NCBI RefSeq assembly: GCF_000711895.1
Contig: NZ_JONO01000008.1
Location: 1 to 64,000 of the forward strand
Origin: Photorhabdus australis DSM 17609
GTDB taxonomy: Bacteria; Pseudomonadota; Gammaproteobacteria; Enterobacterales; Enterobacteriaceae
Reading direction: 5' to 3'
DNA: 64,000 nt
The stretch's first letter is position 1; the number at the start of each line of letters is the position of its first letter. Position numbers and translations under genes: made by a program. Below, in pieces: positions 22,776-35,280 of this stretch. A model generated the notes under the pieces. The model searched no databases. It saw only the letters and a program-made list of their open reading frames with translations, and was not told the DNA's origin.

Positions 22776-23624
22776 TCAAGATACCAGCAACATCAGGCCG
22801 GCAAAGACAGGGATCGCCGCAGTCAAGCTGTCAATACGATCCATAATACCACCATGTCCAGGAATTAACTGACTGCTGTCTTTAATACCAGATTCACGTT
22901 TGAACATACTTTCTGTCAAATCACCAAATACTGAAGCGATAACAACAATTGCAGAACACAACATGAGTTTTTCAGGCATTGCAGGCACTGGAGCATATTT
23001 TCCGAACAACCATGAAATAATAGCCGCAGTAATTAAACCACCAATTAATCCTTCCAGCGTTTTTCCCGGAGAAACTTTTGGTGCCATTTTATGTTTGCCT
23101 AAAGTACGTCCAAATAGATAAGCACCAGAGTCGGCTCCCCACACCAGCAACATGACATACAATAGCCACCATGCACCGTGATATGAATTATCATCATATC
23201 CCTGAACCCGTAAGGCGATCATTCCACAGTAAAACGGCACTAATGTCAGGACACCAAACAAAAGGCGCAATAAAAAGGATCTTTTCCAGATTGCAGCGGA
23301 AGAAGGATAGGTAACGACCAGAAGGGTGGCAATAATCCACCAGATCATCCCCGCCCATAAGATAAAAATGATTTGCTGTTGTTTAATCAGATCAGTGAAA
23401 CTTGGCAAAGTATATTGTAAGGCCAGTAAACTTATCGCAAACAAAGCAGCCAAAATAACCCGTTTCTTTTGGCTAAATAAGCCAACAAACTGCCCCCATT
23501 CCCATGCAGCAAGGACTGACACAGCAATAATGACCAATCCAAACTCTGTTGGCGGCAACAAAAACAAAGCTGCAATTACAAGAGGGATTAATATCACAGC
23601 CGTTATAAGACGGTACTTTAGCAA
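22776..23624 (-). CDS. cdsA: Phosphatidate cytidylyltransferase CdsA
   Basis: Integral membrane enzyme making CDP-diacylglycerol, the branch point of phospholipid synthesis. 282 residues (E. coli 285), with about eight hydrophobic segments. The CDP-alcohol-family signature lies near the C-terminus: SMFKRESGIKDSSQLIPGHG followed by GIMDRIDS. The gap to uppS is 9 bp. Confidence 0.96.
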   Translation of the reverse strand: MLKYRLITAVILIPLVIAALFLLPPTEFGLVIIAVSVLAAWEWGQFVGLFSQKKRVILAALFAISLLALQYTLPSFTDLIKQQQIIFILWAGMIWWIIATLLVVTYPSSAAIWKRSFLLRLLFGVLTLVPFYCGMIALRVQGYDDNSYHGAWWLLYVMLLVWGADSGAYLFGRTLGKHKMAPKVSPGKTLEGLIGGLITAAIISWLFGKYAPVPAMPEKLMLCSAIVVIASVFGDLTESMFKRESGIKDSSQLIPGHGGIMDRIDSLTAAIPVFAGLMLLVS

Positions 23625-23633
23625 GAGTTCCTC

Positions 23634-24395
23634 CTATGATCCCGCATCGGCATCGTCTGGTATTGTTCCGCCAAATCGGCGTTCTCTTTTGGCAAAGGCA
23701 TTAATTGCACCTTCAAAAACTGTTTCATCAAAATCAGGCCAGAGTATATCGGTAAAATATAATTCTGCATAAGCTATCTGCCATAACAGAAAATTACTTA
23801 TACGGTGCTCACCTCCGGTTCTGATTACCAAATCAACCTGAGGCTGCTGGCTCAGGTTAATGTAATTATTAACCAATTCTTCAGTAATATCCTGTGGTTC
23901 AAGCAAATTATCCTTAATCTGTTGAGCAATTTTCTGAACACTTTGAACTATATCCCAACGACCACCGTAATTTGCAGCAATATTAAGTTGCAAACCAGTA
24001 TTATTAGCAGTCAGTTTAACTGAGCGGCGAATACGCTCCTGCAAACGCTCACTGAACCGGCTGATATCACCAATAATAGACAATTTGATATTATGTTTAT
24101 GTAAGCTTTTGATTTCATTATCTAATGCAAAAATAAATAATTCCATTAGAGAACTAACTTCTGGTTCTGGCCGGTTCCAGTTTTCACTACTAAAAGCGTA
24201 CAGAGTCAACGACTCAATTTTATGTTTAGCTGAGAAACTCACCGCACTCCGTACCGCCTTAATCCCCGCACGATGACCAAAGACTCTTAATTTCCCACGC
24301 TTCTTTGCCCAACGTCCATTACCATCCATAATAATAGCAACGTGCTTAGGTAATAATGACGACAAATCGTTATGATGATCGCTGGATAATATCAC
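23634..24395 (-). CDS. uppS: Undecaprenyl diphosphate synthase UppS
   Basis: cis-Prenyltransferase producing the C55 lipid carrier for peptidoglycan and O-antigen. 253 residues. The motif [17 protein letters not shown] has catalytic D24. [13 protein letters not shown] and [20 protein letters not shown] are family signatures. It is separated from dxr by 217 bp containing a terminator-like hairpin, so it may have its own promoter. Confidence 0.97.
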   Translation of the reverse strand: MILSSDHHNDLSSLLPKHVAIIMDGNGRWAKKRGKLRVFGHRAGIKAVRSAVSFSAKHKIESLTLYAFSSENWNRPEPEVSSLMELFIFALDNEIKSLHKHNIKLSIIGDISRFSERLQERIRRSVKLTANNTGLQLNIAANYGGRWDIVQSVQKIAQQIKDNLLEPQDITEELVNNYINLSQQPQVDLVIRTGGEHRISNFLLWQIAYAELYFTDILWPDFDETVFEGAINAFAKRERRFGGTIPDDADAGS

Positions 24396-24451
24396 TCAAT
24401 TAATCCTTTACTGGTCAAGGTAATTCTCTTACAAATGCAGGCACTCAGATA

Positions 24452-24478
24452 TAAATAAAGCCGTGTCTGGCATCACGG
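24452..24478 (-). terminator. Terminator after dxr
   Basis: On the minus strand GCCGTG, an 8-base loop, CACGGC, then TTTATTTATA. It lies about 135 bp after the dxr stop and before uppS. Confidence 0.6.
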
Positions 24479-24612
24479 CCTGAGTAACAGCCCAATTATC
24501 TATAAGATAATCCTCCAAAAATTTAAACTGCCAATTATATCAACCCAAAGTTATACACAAACTATACCATCAGGTAAAAATGCGAACAAATACCCCTTGA
24601 CTACCAAGAATA

Positions 24613-25809
24613 CTACCTGATAAACGAACTGATAGTCTTTATAGCCAAATCTCTTGCGAGCCTATCAATCTGTAAGACTTCTTCAATGCTCTGAGGTTCC
24701 GGTAAATTCAGTTTTTCTACAACCTGCCGATTTATAATCGCAATATCTGTGAAAGAGATTCCATTTTGTAAAAAAACCTTAACGATTTCTTCATTTGCCG
24801 CATTCAACGCCGTAGTTGCAGCCTGACCTTCGTGACACGCTTCAATCGCCAGCTTCAGGCATGGATATCGTTCATAATCTGGTTTTGAAAAACTCAATGT
24901 ACCCAAGGAACAAAAATCAAGAGGTTTAACACAAGAAGAAATACGTCTTGGATATGCCATTGCATAGGAGATCGGCGTACACATATCCGGGGTCCCTAAT
25001 TGAGCAATAACGCTACCATCCAGATAACGGACCATAGAATGAATGACAGATTGGGGATGAATCACCACTTCCATTTCGGCAGCAGACGCATTGAACAGAC
25101 AACAGGCTTCAATGTATTCCAAACCTTTATTCATCATTGTTGCGGAATCTACAGAAATCTTACGCCCCATCGACCAATTAGGATGAGCACATGCCTGATC
25201 TGGTGTAACAAAAGGCAATTGTTCCAAAGGCGTATGACGAAAAGGCCCGCCAGATCCCGTCAGAATAATACTAGCAATACCGTGTTGTTTCAGCTCTTCG
25301 CGCCCAAGGTTTTGTTGTATTACCTCAGGTAAACTCTGAAAAATAGCATTATGCTCACTGTCGATAGGTAACAATTGAGCATTGTATTTAACTACGGCAT
25401 CCATAAAAAACCGGCCACTAGTGATCAACGATTCTTTATTAGCAAGTAAAATCTGTTTACCCGCCCGGATAGCAGCCAACGTCGGTAATAGACCGGCAAC
25501 CCCGACAATCGCAGACATAACCTGATCAACATCATTCAACATCGCCAAATCACACGCAGCCTGTTCCCCGAAAAGCACTTCTGTTTTACAACCTTGTTCA
25601 ATCAGCAACTGACTAAGCTCTTTTGCAGAAGATTCATCTATCATTGCCGCATATTTAGGCTTAAATTCCACGCATTGTTCAACCATAACCTGAACATTCT
25701 TCCCAGCAGCTAATGCCGTTACTTCAAATTTATCAGGATTATTGCGAACTACAGTGAGTGTACTTCTGCCTATAGAACCCGTGGAACCAAGGATGGTCAA
25801 CCTTTTCAT
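24613..25809 (-). CDS. dxr: 1-deoxy-D-xylulose 5-phosphate reductoisomerase
   Basis: Second enzyme of the MEP isoprenoid pathway, NADPH-dependent. 398 residues, the E. coli length. [12 protein letters not shown] (7-18) binds [17 protein letters not shown] and [11 protein letters not shown] bind the metal and substrate. [20 protein letters not shown] is the flexible catalytic region. Its product line feeds UppS next door. Confidence 0.97.
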   Translation of the reverse strand: MKRLTILGSTGSIGRSTLTVVRNNPDKFEVTALAAGKNVQVMVEQCVEFKPKYAAMIDESSAKELSQLLIEQGCKTEVLFGEQAACDLAMLNDVDQVMSAIVGVAGLLPTLAAIRAGKQILLANKESLITSGRFFMDAVVKYNAQLLPIDSEHNAIFQSLPEVIQQNLGREELKQHGIASIILTGSGGPFRHTPLEQLPFVTPDQACAHPNWSMGRKISVDSATMMNKGLEYIEACCLFNASAAEMEVVIHPQSVIHSMVRYLDGSVIAQLGTPDMCTPISYAMAYPRRISSCVKPLDFCSLGTLSFSKPDYERYPCLKLAIEACHEGQAATTALNAANEEIVKVFLQNGISFTDIAIINRQVVEKLNLPEPQSIEEVLQIDRLARDLAIKTISSFIR

Positions 25810-25907
25810 ACTGACGCTCTGAATTGTTCTGTTTGATGTGTGTTAATACTCGTCTGATTTGTCTGGCTCAGAATATGAATATCCATGACTTCAGAGAAGT
25901 GCTGGAT

Positions 25908-25936
25908 AAAAAATAGCGCCGCACGATAGCGACGCT
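25908..25936 (-). terminator. Terminator after frr
   Basis: On the minus strand AGCGTCGC, a 6-base loop, GCGGCGCT (one G-U pair), then ATTTTTTATCC. This is a good intrinsic terminator between frr and dxr. Confidence 0.8.
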
Positions 25937-25958
25937 TAGTCTATCTCATGTAAAGAGA

Positions 25959-26516
25959 TTAGAACTCCATCAGCTCTTCTTCTTTCTTGGCTAAAGCTTC
26001 ATCAACTTTTTTAATGAAATTATCAGTCAGCTTTTGAATTTCATCCTGTGCACGACGCTCATCATCTTCACTGATTTCTTTATCTTTCAGCAGAGCTTTG
26101 ATTTTATCGTTAGCATCACGACGAATATTACGTACAGAAACACGTCCTTGTTCAGCTTCACCACGCACAACTTTAATCAGATCCTTACGACGCTCTTCAG
26201 TCAGTGGTGGTAAAGGAACACGAATAATTGTACCGGCAGAAGATGGGTTCAGCCCCAAATCAGAAGACATGATAGCCTTTTCAATCGCTGGGGTCATAGA
26301 ACGGTCAAACACCGTGATAGCCAGAGTACGGGCATCTTCAGCTGTGACGTTAGCAATCTGACGCAGAGGTGTTGGTGCACCATAATATTCAACAGTGATA
26401 CCATCCAGCAGACTTGGAGAAGCGCGGCCAGTACGAACCTTGCTGATTTGGTTTTTAAGTGCTTCGACGCTTTTTTCCATACGGTCTTGTGCGTCTTTTT
26501 TGATTTCATTAATCAC
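25959..26516 (-). CDS. frr: Ribosome recycling factor
   Basis: Splits post-termination ribosomes together with EF-G. 185 residues, the same as E. coli. A three-helix domain carries [14 protein letters not shown] and the C-terminal helix. I chose the GTG at 26516 (VINEIKKDA), which aligns with the E. coli MISDIRKDA start and has AAGGG 8 bases upstream; the frame opens 18 codons earlier. It is followed by a strong terminator. Confidence 0.96.
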   Translation of the reverse strand: MINEIKKDAQDRMEKSVEALKNQISKVRTGRASPSLLDGITVEYYGAPTPLRQIANVTAEDARTLAITVFDRSMTPAIEKAIMSSDLGLNPSSAGTIIRVPLPPLTEERRKDLIKVVRGEAEQGRVSVRNIRRDANDKIKALLKDKEISEDDERRAQDEIQKLTDNFIKKVDEALAKKEEELMEF

Positions 26517-26636
26517 GTTACAAACCCTTGGGAACTGGTTGTTTTTCAAGCCATAAGTCATTATGACCATGTATTGTTAAATTTGGCATATCAGGCTGCT
26601 AATCATAGCGCCAAACATAACTGGTGTCTCTGAACA

Positions 26637-27365
26637 TTATTCATGAGAAATCAGAGTACCTTCATTTTCACCCATAACCACACGACGCAACGCACCGGGT
26701 TTATTCATATTGAATACACGAATGGGTAAGCTGTGATCACGAGCCAGAGTAAATGCTGCCAAATCCATGACTTTTAATTCACGTTCTAACACCTGCTGAT
26801 ACGACAACTTATCGAACAAGATTGCTTCCGAGTCTTTCGCCGGATCCGCAGAGTAAACACCATCTACTTTAGTTGCTTTTAGCACAACATCCGCTTCAAT
26901 CTCAATACCACGCAAACAGGCCGCTGAATCTGTAGTAAAGAACGGATTGCCAGTACCCGCAGAGAAAATAACCACACGGCCATGGCGTAATAAACTAATC
27001 GCTTCTGCCCAACTATAGTTATCGCAAACGCCATTTAAAGGAATAGCAGACATTAGACGGGCGTTCACATAGGCGCGGTGTAATGCATCCCGCATTGCCA
27101 GACCATTCATCACTGTTGCCAACATGCCCATGTGGTCGCCTACTACACGGTTCATCCCTGCTTCTGCCAAGCCAGCGCCACGAAACAGGTTACCACCGCC
27201 AATAACGACACCGACCTGGATGCCTAGCTCAACCAGCTCTTTGATTTCCTGAGCCATGCGGTCTAAGACGCTGGCATCTATACCAAAACCTTCTGCACCT
27301 TGCAGGGCTTCGCCACTGAGCTTAAGCAGGATACGCTGATATACGGGTTTTGCATTGGTTGCCAT
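26637..27365 (-). CDS. pyrH: UMP kinase PyrH
   Basis: Hexameric kinase making UDP from UMP, activated by GTP and inhibited by UTP. 242 residues (E. coli 241), amino-acid-kinase fold. KLSGEALQG lies at the N-terminus, with [10 protein letters not shown] and [16 protein letters not shown] further on. It has a 149-bp gap after tsf containing the tsf terminator, then frr follows. Confidence 0.97.
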   Translation of the reverse strand: MATNAKPVYQRILLKLSGEALQGAEGFGIDASVLDRMAQEIKELVELGIQVGVVIGGGNLFRGAGLAEAGMNRVVGDHMGMLATVMNGLAMRDALHRAYVNARLMSAIPLNGVCDNYSWAEAISLLRHGRVVIFSAGTGNPFFTTDSAACLRGIEIEADVVLKATKVDGVYSADPAKDSEAILFDKLSYQQVLERELKVMDLAAFTLARDHSLPIRVFNMNKPGALRRVVMGENEGTLISHE

Positions 27366-27476
27366 GGTGTTCTGTCCTAAGCAGAAAAGTATATTGGGGA
27401 TTTACATACATCCGGGTCACTCTGACCAGATGCAAAAACTCAATGCCTACTGGGATAGGCCGTTTAGATTGGAGAT

Positions 27477-27504
27477 AAAACAGAACCGCCATTTGGCGGC
27501 TCTG
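27477..27504 (-). terminator. Terminator after tsf
   Basis: On the minus strand CAGAGCCGCC, loop AAAT, GGCGGTTCTG, then TTTTAT. A 10-bp stem with one G-U pair, about 10 bp after the tsf stop. Confidence 0.85.
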
Positions 27505-27514
27505 CTTACAAAAA

Positions 27515-28372
27515 TTAAGACTGTTTACTCATTGCAGCAACTTCTGCTGCGAAGTCAGCCTCAACTTTCTCAATACCTTCACCAACTTCATAACGGATGA
27601 AATTAGTTATTTTAGCATTGTTTTCTTTCAGCAGATCGCCAACCGTTTTACTTGGGTCCATAACGAAATTCTGACCTGTCAGAGAAATCTCGCCGGTGAA
27701 TTTATTCATTCGGCCAGAAACCATTTTTTCTGCGATTTCGCGTGGTTTTCCTGACTGCATTGCGATATCCAGCTGGATTTGATGCTCACGCTCAACAACG
27801 TCAGCTGGTACATCACTTGGGTTAACATATTCTGGCTTGCTTGCAGCAATGTGCATAGCCACATGCTTAATCAGCTCTTCATTAGCGCCTTCAGCCGCAA
27901 CCAGAACACCAATACGTGCACCATGCAGGTAAGTACCCAGTTGTTCACCTTCTAATACAGAAACGCGACGAATATTGATGTTTTCACCGATCTTAGCAAC
28001 CAGTGCAGTACGCTGTTCTTCGAATTTAGCTTTCAGGGTTTCAATGTCAGAGATTTTATCAGCTAATACTGCGGCCATAACTTCTTTACCGAAAGCAATG
28101 AAGCCTGCGTCTTTAGCAACGAAATCAGTTTCACAGTTCAGTTCAACCAAAGCGCCGAATTTTTCATCAGCTGCTACTTCTGCCAGGATGATACCTTCAG
28201 CAGCAACACGGCCAGCTTTCTTAGCTGCTTTTGCCTGACCTGATTTACGCATGTTGTCAATGGCTAACTCGATGTCACCATTAGCTTCAACCAGCGCTTT
28301 TTTACATTCCATCATACCTGCGCCAGTACGCTCACGCAGTTCTTTTACCAAAGCAGCGGTAATTCCAGACAT
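27515..28372 (-). CDS. tsf: Elongation factor Ts
   Basis: Nucleotide exchange factor for EF-Tu. 285 residues (E. coli 283). The N-terminal UBA-like module has [16 protein letters not shown], and the core EF-Tu-contact motif is [10 protein letters not shown]. It is the second gene of the rpsB-tsf operon, with a terminator-like hairpin in the 152-bp gap that would lower tsf relative to rpsB. Confidence 0.97.
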   Translation of the reverse strand: MSGITAALVKELRERTGAGMMECKKALVEANGDIELAIDNMRKSGQAKAAKKAGRVAAEGIILAEVAADEKFGALVELNCETDFVAKDAGFIAFGKEVMAAVLADKISDIETLKAKFEEQRTALVAKIGENINIRRVSVLEGEQLGTYLHGARIGVLVAAEGANEELIKHVAMHIAASKPEYVNPSDVPADVVEREHQIQLDIAMQSGKPREIAEKMVSGRMNKFTGEISLTGQNFVMDPSKTVGDLLKENNAKITNFIRYEVGEGIEKVEADFAAEVAAMSKQS

Positions 28373-28442
28373 TTGTTTTATTCCTCGATGTATCCCGCGG
28401 GAAAATAATATTCCACATGGATAGTTCTTATATCAGATACGT

Positions 28443-28466
28443 AAAAGGGGGCCATAACAGGCCCCC
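28443..28466 (-). terminator. Intercistronic attenuator between rpsB and tsf
   Basis: On the minus strand GGGGGCC, a 6-base loop, GGCCCCC, then TTTTAC. Strong GC stem with a short T-run located between cotranscribed genes, so partial termination is likely rather than a full stop. Confidence 0.7.
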
Positions 28467-28524
28467 CTAACCAATATATTCCAATACCTGGTTAATAAGG
28501 GCTCAACTCACTGAGCTTGCCTTA

Positions 28525-29434
<910 letters not shown>

Positions 29435-29440
29435 GCGCGC

Positions 29441-29470
29441 TTTATACCATAAACCGCCCCAAGACACCAA
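29441..29470 (-). promoter_or_regulatory. rpsB-tsf promoter
   Basis: On the minus strand TTGGTG (29465-29470), 18 bp, TATAAA (29441-29446), followed by a GCGCGCC discriminator. The GC-rich discriminator is typical of stringently controlled ribosomal promoters. Confidence 0.7.
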
Positions 29471-29676
29471 CTTTTGTTGTCATTTTTTGCCAGTTGAATG
29501 AGGTAAAAAAGTGTCATTTATAGCGGGTATTGTTGGTAAGAACCGATAACGAGGGAAAGATGGCTGCCGACGGTTATTGGCAGATATTCTGTAGGCTGAT
29601 ACCATTAGTTCAACAATTTTTCCTTGTTAATAATCATACAACCAGCAAATTTGCTGGCTTTGAGTGGGCAAATTTC

Positions 29677-30474
29677 ATGGCAATCTCAATTAAGACATCT
29701 GAAGATATTGAAAAAATGCGCGTCGCTGGTCGACTGGCCGCGGAAGTGCTAGAAATTATTGAACCTTATGTAAAACCCGGTATAACAACTGGTGAATTAG
29801 ACCGTATCTGTCACGAACATATTACCAATAAGCAACAGGCTATTTCCGCTTGCCTTGGTTACCACGGTTTCCCAAAATCTGTTTGTATTTCTGTCAATGA
29901 TGTCGTCTGTCATGGGATTCCAAGTGATGATAAGACGCTGAAAGATGGCGATATCGTTAATATCGATGTTACCGTCATAAAAGAGGGTTTCCACGGCGAT
30001 ACCTCAAAAATGTTTATTGTCGGTAAGCCAACTATTCAGGGTGAGCGCCTGTGCCGTATCACTCAGGAAAGCCTCTATCTGGCCTTGAAAATGGTAAAAC
30101 CCGGTATTCGTCTGAGAACGCTTGGTAAAGCCATTCAACAATTTGTTGAAGCTAATGATCTTTCCGTAGTTCGTGAATATTGCGGTCACGGCATTGGTGC
30201 CGTCTTCCATGAAGAACCACAAGTACTGCACTATGATGCAGATGATGGCGGTGTTGTACTACAAAAAGGTATGGCTTTCACTATTGAGCCAATGGTTAAT
30301 GTCGGTGATTACCGCATCCGTACCATGAAAGATGGCTGGACCGTCAAAACCAAAGACCGCAGCTTATCAGCCCAATATGAGCACACAATTGTTGTTACTG
30401 ATAATGGTTGTGAAATCATGACATTACGTAAAGAAGAAGAGCCTGCCCTTTCCGCAATACTGATTAACCAATAA
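29677..30474 (+). CDS. map: Methionine aminopeptidase
   Basis: Removes initiator methionine from nascent proteins. 265 residues (E. coli 264), type I. Metal ligands lie in NIDVTV, GFHGDTSKMF, CGHGIG, FTIEPM and the C-terminal SAQYEHT. The frame opens at 29530, but the ATG at 29677 (MAISIKTSEDIEKMR) matches the family start. It is divergent from rpsB. A perfect 16-bp palindrome (29642-29657) lies just upstream. Confidence 0.97.
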   Translation: MAISIKTSEDIEKMRVAGRLAAEVLEIIEPYVKPGITTGELDRICHEHITNKQQAISACLGYHGFPKSVCISVNDVVCHGIPSDDKTLKDGDIVNIDVTVIKEGFHGDTSKMFIVGKPTIQGERLCRITQESLYLALKMVKPGIRLRTLGKAIQQFVEANDLSVVREYCGHGIGAVFHEEPQVLHYDADDGGVVLQKGMAFTIEPMVNVGDYRIRTMKDGWTVKTKDRSLSAQYEHTIVVTDNGCEIMTLRKEEEPALSAILINQ

Positions 30475-30489
30475 TTAATCGTCAATGAT

Positions 30490-30523
30490 GAAGCCTTGTC
30501 TTGTTGAAATCAGACAAGGCTTC
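30490..30523 (+). terminator. Hairpin after map
   Basis: GAAGCCTTGTCT (30490-30501) pairs perfectly with AGACAAGGCTTC (30512-30523), a 12-bp stem with a 10-base loop. No T-run follows (CATCTCC), so termination strength is uncertain. Confidence 0.5.
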
Positions 30524-30611
30524 CATCTCCTCACTATAATCTCTCCTGTTCAACACAACATTTTCTCAGTAATCTGGCTGTTATGATTCGCTTTCTCTTG
30601 GGTTCATACTT

Positions 30612-33266
30612 ATGTCAGCAGATATCGCCGCAATTCAAGCACCTATCCCGCCGTTTTCTCCATCTGATTTCTCCAGTAAAGACCTTCGCTACCCAGTATT
30701 GAAACAACACCTCGAAGAATTTCAGCTTTGGTTGGAACATGCATTTAAAGCGGGTATTTCCGCAGAAGCTTTGATTTCTGCTCGTAGTGATTACATAGAC
30801 CAATTACTGAGACGGTTATGGCATGCCTATGGATTTGGTAAAATTCCTTCACTTTCATTGATTGCCGTCGGCGGATATGGCCGACAAGAATTGCATCCAC
30901 TATCTGATATCGATTTGCTGATACTTAGTGAACACCCACTCACACCACATCAGGCACAGAATGTCGGGCAATTTATCACCTTATTGTGGGATATACGGCT
31001 AGAAGTAGGCCACAGCGTCCGTACATTTGAAGAGTGTTTACTGGAAGGGCTATCAGATCTGACGGTTGCGACGAATTTAATTGAATCACGTTTAATCTGT
31101 GGCGACTTACCTATTTTTCTCCGCTTACAACGATACGCATCTAGTGATGGTTTTTGGCCTTCTACTGAATTCTTTGATGCAAAAATTGCTGAACAACATG
31201 AACGCCACAAACGCTATCACAGCACCAGTTATAACCTGGAACCTGATATCAAAAGCAGCCCTGGGGGATTACGGGATATTCACACCTTACTATGGGTTGC
31301 TCGCCGTCACTTTGGTGCAACCTCAATGGATGAAATGGTTGATTTCGGCTTCCTGACAGATGAAGAACGTAATGAATTAAATGAGTGTCAAAGTTTCCTC
31401 TGGCGTATCCGTTTTGCTCTTCATTTAGTCGTTAGTCGTTATGATAATCGCCTGTTGTTTGATCGCCAATTCAGTATTGCTCAGTTACTGGGCTATCAGG
31501 GAGAACGTAATCAACCCGTAGAACGGATGATGAAAGATTTCTACCGGATGACACGCCGTGTCAGCGAACTCAACAACATGCTACTGCAACTCTTTGATGA
31601 AGCCATTTTGGCACTGGAAACCCATGAAAAGCCTCGTCCATTGGATAATGAATTTCAGTTACGCGGACAATTGATTGATCTGATCGATGAAACGCTGTTC
31701 ATCAAAGAACCTGCCGCTATTATGAGGATGTTTTACTGCATGGCTGAACATGTAGAAGTTCAAGGCATCTATTCGACCACACTACGCCAGCTCCGTTATG
31801 CCCGCCGCAATTTGCATCAGCCACTATGTGAATTACCCGAAGCCCGTCAAATCTTTATGGACATCCTGCGCCACCCCAGAGCGATTGAAAGCGCATTTGT
31901 GCCCATGCACCGCCACAGCGTTCTTGGCGCTTACACACCGCTCTGGGGCAATATCGTCGGCCAAATGCAGTTTGATCTGTTTCACGCATATACCGTCGAC
32001 GAGCATACAATCCGAGTATTAAAAAAACTGGAAAGTTTTGCCGATGAGAATAATCGTGCAGCTCACCCACTTTGTGTCGAATTATACCCTCGTCTGTCTC
32101 AACTTGAGATCCTACGCCTTGCCGCGCTGTTTCACGATATCGCCAAAGGACGTAATGGTGACCATTCCGAACTTGGTGCTGAGGACGCGTTAGCATTTTC
32201 ACTACAACATGGGCTTAATTCACGAGAAGCTGATTTGGTGGCTTGGTTGGTTCGTTACCATCTATTAATGTCAATCACTGCTCAACGGCGAGATATCCAA
32301 GATCCAGAAATCATCAAGCAATTTGCCCATGAGATACAGAATGAAACTCGGTTACGTTATCTGATCTGCCTGACAGTCGCTGATATCTGCGCAACCAACT
32401 CCAGCCTGTGGAATAGTTGGAAGCAGAGCCTATTACGGGAGCTCTATTTCTCTACAGAGAACCAATTGCGCCAGGGAATGCAAAATACGCCGGACTTGCG
32501 GGAACGCATCCGCCATAATCGTTTTCAGGCACTTGCTCTGCTGCGTCAGGATAATATCAGTGAACAGAAACTTCATCAGCTCTGGAGCCGCTGTCATGCC
32601 GATTATTTTCTGCGTCATACACCTAAACAACTGGCATGGCACGCTCGTCATTTGGTGAAACATGATTCTCAAGAACCGCTGATCCTGATAAGTACCAAAC
32701 CCACCCGCGGCGGTACAGAAATTTTTATCTGGAGTCCAGACCAACCTTCCCTATTTGCCGCAGTTGTTGGAGAGCTGGACAGGCGCAATCTCAGCGTTCA
32801 CAACGCTCAAATATTTACCAATCGTGATGGCATGACGATGGATACCTTCGTGGTACTGGAACCTAATGGCCATCCTTTAGCATTGGATCGCCACGAAATA
32901 ATTCGCAATGCACTTTTGCAGGTTGTTCTGAACCCACATACCAAAACACCAAAAGCACGAAAATTGCCAACCAAACTGCGTCATTTCAATGTATCAACGA
33001 AGGTGAGTTTCCTGCCCACTAACAATGAACGGCGAACCTATATGGAACTGTTCGCACTCGATCAACCGGGATTGTTGGCCAGAGTCGGCAATATCTTTGC
33101 TGAAATGGGCGTTTCACTACACGGCGCGCATATCACCACTATTGGCGAACGTGTCGAAGATTTTTTTGTACTGGCAGATAAAGACCACAAGGCACTGAAT
33201 AAAAAAGTCAGAGAAGAATTATCAGAAAGGTTGACAGAGGCCCTAAATCCAAAGGATAAAATATAA
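30612..33266 (+). CDS. glnD: PII uridylyltransferase/uridylyl-removing enzyme GlnD
   Basis: Nitrogen sensor that uridylylates PII proteins at low glutamine and removes UMP at high glutamine. 884 residues (E. coli 890). The nucleotidyltransferase motif [19 protein letters not shown] lies near 90-110. The HD domain [17 protein letters not shown] lies near 510. Two ACT domains at the C-terminus start around [14 protein letters not shown] and [14 protein letters not shown]. The order map-glnD-dapD is as in E. coli. Confidence 0.97.
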   Translation: MSADIAAIQAPIPPFSPSDFSSKDLRYPVLKQHLEEFQLWLEHAFKAGISAEALISARSDYIDQLLRRLWHAYGFGKIPSLSLIAVGGYGRQELHPLSDIDLLILSEHPLTPHQAQNVGQFITLLWDIRLEVGHSVRTFEECLLEGLSDLTVATNLIESRLICGDLPIFLRLQRYASSDGFWPSTEFFDAKIAEQHERHKRYHSTSYNLEPDIKSSPGGLRDIHTLLWVARRHFGATSMDEMVDFGFLTDEERNELNECQSFLWRIRFALHLVVSRYDNRLLFDRQFSIAQLLGYQGERNQPVERMMKDFYRMTRRVSELNNMLLQLFDEAILALETHEKPRPLDNEFQLRGQLIDLIDETLFIKEPAAIMRMFYCMAEHVEVQGIYSTTLRQLRYARRNLHQPLCELPEARQIFMDILRHPRAIESAFVPMHRHSVLGAYTPLWGNIVGQMQFDLFHAYTVDEHTIRVLKKLESFADENNRAAHPLCVELYPRLSQLEILRLAALFHDIAKGRNGDHSELGAEDALAFSLQHGLNSREADLVAWLVRYHLLMSITAQRRDIQDPEIIKQFAHEIQNETRLRYLICLTVADICATNSSLWNSWKQSLLRELYFSTENQLRQGMQNTPDLRERIRHNRFQALALLRQDNISEQKLHQLWSRCHADYFLRHTPKQLAWHARHLVKHDSQEPLILISTKPTRGGTEIFIWSPDQPSLFAAVVGELDRRNLSVHNAQIFTNRDGMTMDTFVVLEPNGHPLALDRHEIIRNALLQVVLNPHTKTPKARKLPTKLRHFNVSTKVSFLPTNNERRTYMELFALDQPGLLARVGNIFAEMGVSLHGAHITTIGERVEDFFVLADKDHKALNKKVREELSERLTEALNPKDKI

Positions 33267-33313
33267 CTGAATGCAAGCTCATAATTCGGCTGATAACTAA
33301 GGAACCAGATGCA

Positions 33314-34138
33314 ATGCAGCAATTAAAATCCATTATCGAAAGTGCTTTTGAAAATCGCGCAGCTATTACTCCAGCGACAGTAAACAGTGAAACACGTGAT
33401 GCTGTTACTCAAGTCATAAATCTGTTGGATAGTGGAAAACTGCGTGTTGCAGAGAAAATTGATGGTCAGTGGGTCACGCACCAATGGCTGAAAATGGCTG
33501 TATTACTCTCTTTCCGTATTAATGAAAATCAGCTCATAGATGGTGCTGAAAGTCGTTATTTCGATAAAGTTCCGATGAAATTCTCTGACTATGATCAGGC
33601 AAGATTTGAAAAAGAAGGCTTTCGCGTTGTTCCTCCTGCGGCAGCACGTCAGGGAGCTTTTATTGCCCGTAACTGCGTATTGATGCCTTCTTATGTCAAC
33701 ATCGGTGCTTATGTTGATGAAGGAACAATGGTAGATACGTGGGCAACGGTTGGCTCCTGTGCCCAAATCGGTAAAAACGTCCATTTATCCGGAGGTGTTG
33801 GTATCGGTGGTGTATTGGAACCCTTGCAAGCCAACCCGACTATTATTGAAGACAACTGCTTCATCGGTGCCCGTTCTGAAATTGTAGAAGGTGTCATTGT
33901 CGAAGAAGGCTCTGTCATTTCAATGGGAGTCTATATCGGCCAAAGCACCAAAATTTATGACCGTGAAACAGGCGAAATCCATTATGGCCGCGTTCCTGCT
34001 GGTTCTGTTGTTGTCTCTGGCAACCTCCCATCGAAAGATGGAAGTTACAGCCTGTATTGTGCTGTCATTGTGAAAAAAGTGGATGCTAAGACGCAGGGAA
34101 AAGTGGGCATTAATGAACTCTTAAGAGCGATAGACTAA
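33314..34138 (+). CDS. dapD: Tetrahydrodipicolinate N-succinyltransferase
   Basis: Lysine/meso-diaminopimelate pathway enzyme transferring succinyl from succinyl-CoA. 274 residues, the E. coli length. The C-terminal half is a left-handed beta-helix of hexapeptide repeats (for example [16 protein letters not shown] and [16 protein letters not shown]). It lies 47 bp after glnD and is followed by a strong terminator. Confidence 0.97.
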   Translation: MQQLKSIIESAFENRAAITPATVNSETRDAVTQVINLLDSGKLRVAEKIDGQWVTHQWLKMAVLLSFRINENQLIDGAESRYFDKVPMKFSDYDQARFEKEGFRVVPPAAARQGAFIARNCVLMPSYVNIGAYVDEGTMVDTWATVGSCAQIGKNVHLSGGVGIGGVLEPLQANPTIIEDNCFIGARSEIVEGVIVEEGSVISMGVYIGQSTKIYDRETGEIHYGRVPAGSVVVSGNLPSKDGSYSLYCAVIVKKVDAKTQGKVGINELLRAID

Positions 34139-34148
34139 GCCTTAAAAT

Positions 34149-34177
34149 ATAGCGGATAATAAGTCCGCTATTTTTTT
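34149..34177 (+). terminator. Terminator after dapD
   Basis: ATAGCGGA, a 7-base loop, TCCGCTAT, then a run of seven T. A canonical intrinsic terminator 10 bp after the dapD stop. Confidence 0.9.
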
Positions 34178-34349
34178 GCTTTTTATCATCTTTACCGATC
34201 TCAGTCAGTGTTATTAATACGGATAATCTGAACATGGATAACGTGCATAACCCAAGTGTACATAGAGTACGTAAAGAGTTTGCAATCGTCCCATATTCAA
34301 AATGACGCACAAAATAACCAACTTGGAAAAATACCCTTAAGGTGGTGCC

Positions 34350-34736
34350 ATGTACGATAACTTAAAGAGTCTGGGAATCACATATCCCGAAGAAATTGAC
34401 CGCTATAGTCTGCGTCAGGAAGCCAACAACGACATTTTGAAAATCTATTTTCGCAAAGATAGAGGTGAATTCTTTGCCAAAAGCGTGAAATTCAAATATC
34501 CGCGTCAACGAAAAACGGTTGCTGTAGACAATGCAGAACAAGGATACAAAGAGATCAACGAAATCAATACTAACTTACGTTATGTGATTGAAGAGTTAGA
34601 TCAAATTTGCAAGCGTGATCAGGTAGAAATGGATTTAAAACACAAAATCCTTGATGATCTACGTCATCTTGAACACGTTGTTGCCAATAAGATTGCAGAG
34701 ATTGAAGCCGATCTGGAAAAACTAACGCGTAAATAA
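34350..34736 (+). CDS. yaeH: DUF3461 family protein YaeH
   Basis: Conserved enterobacterial protein of unknown function, 128 residues, the E. coli length. It starts [20 protein letters not shown] and is highly charged, with a predicted helical C-terminus ([20 protein letters not shown]). No signal peptide or catalytic motif is visible. It follows dapD, as in E. coli. Confidence 0.93.
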   Translation: MYDNLKSLGITYPEEIDRYSLRQEANNDILKIYFRKDRGEFFAKSVKFKYPRQRKTVAVDNAEQGYKEINEINTNLRYVIEELDQICKRDQVEMDLKHKILDDLRHLEHVVANKIAEIEADLEKLTRK

Positions 34737-34754
34737 GACGGTTCTATTAATTAC

Positions 34755-34784
34755 ACCGCTTATACCCTATCAGGTATAAGCGGT
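34755..34784. terminator. Bidirectional hairpin between yaeH and yqcA
   Basis: ACCGCTTATACC and GGTATAAGCGGT form a 12-bp stem with a 6-base loop between convergent genes. Only short T/A tracts flank it. Confidence 0.6.
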
Positions 34785-34799
34785 CTATTAAGAGCTTGC

Positions 34800-35249
34800 T
34801 TACTCAACTAGCTCGCCCCACTGTTTAATCCAGGGCTGAGCAAAAACTTCCGGCTCAGCTTCTTCCACTGCATCCACCAGAAGAATTTCACCTATTCTTA
34901 TTGCACCTTGCTCTTGTAGCAGCTCATCAAAAGTATGACCACCACCGCAAAAATTCTCGTAACTACCATCACCCAAAGCAATAATGCCATAGCGTAATTC
35001 TGGCTGATAACCTAATTCATCTCGCAAGGAGCAATAAAGTGGATGAATATTATCAGGCAAATCCCCTTGTCCAGTCGTTGAAGTGATAACTAAAATCACC
35101 TGATCAAGATAGGATTGCCACTGCTCCAATTCCCCTTCTTCAAATACTTCTATCTCATGACCCTGTTGTTCAAGGATCTGCTGTGCTTCTTCTGCAACTG
35201 CCAGGGCATTACCGTAAACAGTACCAACAAAAATACCAATTTTCGCCAT
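34800..35249 (-). CDS. yqcA: Flavodoxin YqcA
   Basis: FMN-binding flavodoxin-like electron carrier, 149 residues as in E. coli YqcA. The phosphate loop is GTVYGNA near residue 9; other FMN contacts are [12 protein letters not shown] and [13 protein letters not shown] chose the ATG at 35249 (MAKIGIFVG) because the 21 upstream codons lack homology. In E. coli it directly follows truC; here about 1.4 kb of foreign sequence intervenes. Confidence 0.94.
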   Translation of the reverse strand: MAKIGIFVGTVYGNALAVAEEAQQILEQQGHEIEVFEEGELEQWQSYLDQVILVITSTTGQGDLPDNIHPLYCSLRDELGYQPELRYGIIALGDGSYENFCGGGHTFDELLQEQGAIRIGEILLVDAVEEAEPEVFAQPWIKQWGELVE

Positions 35250-35280
35250 AGCTTCTAATCTCTTTTTAAAGGAACTATTA

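Noticed and set aside
29530-29676. Upstream extension of map by 49 codons
   Set aside because: The extension crosses the palindrome and promoter region and has no counterpart in Map proteins.
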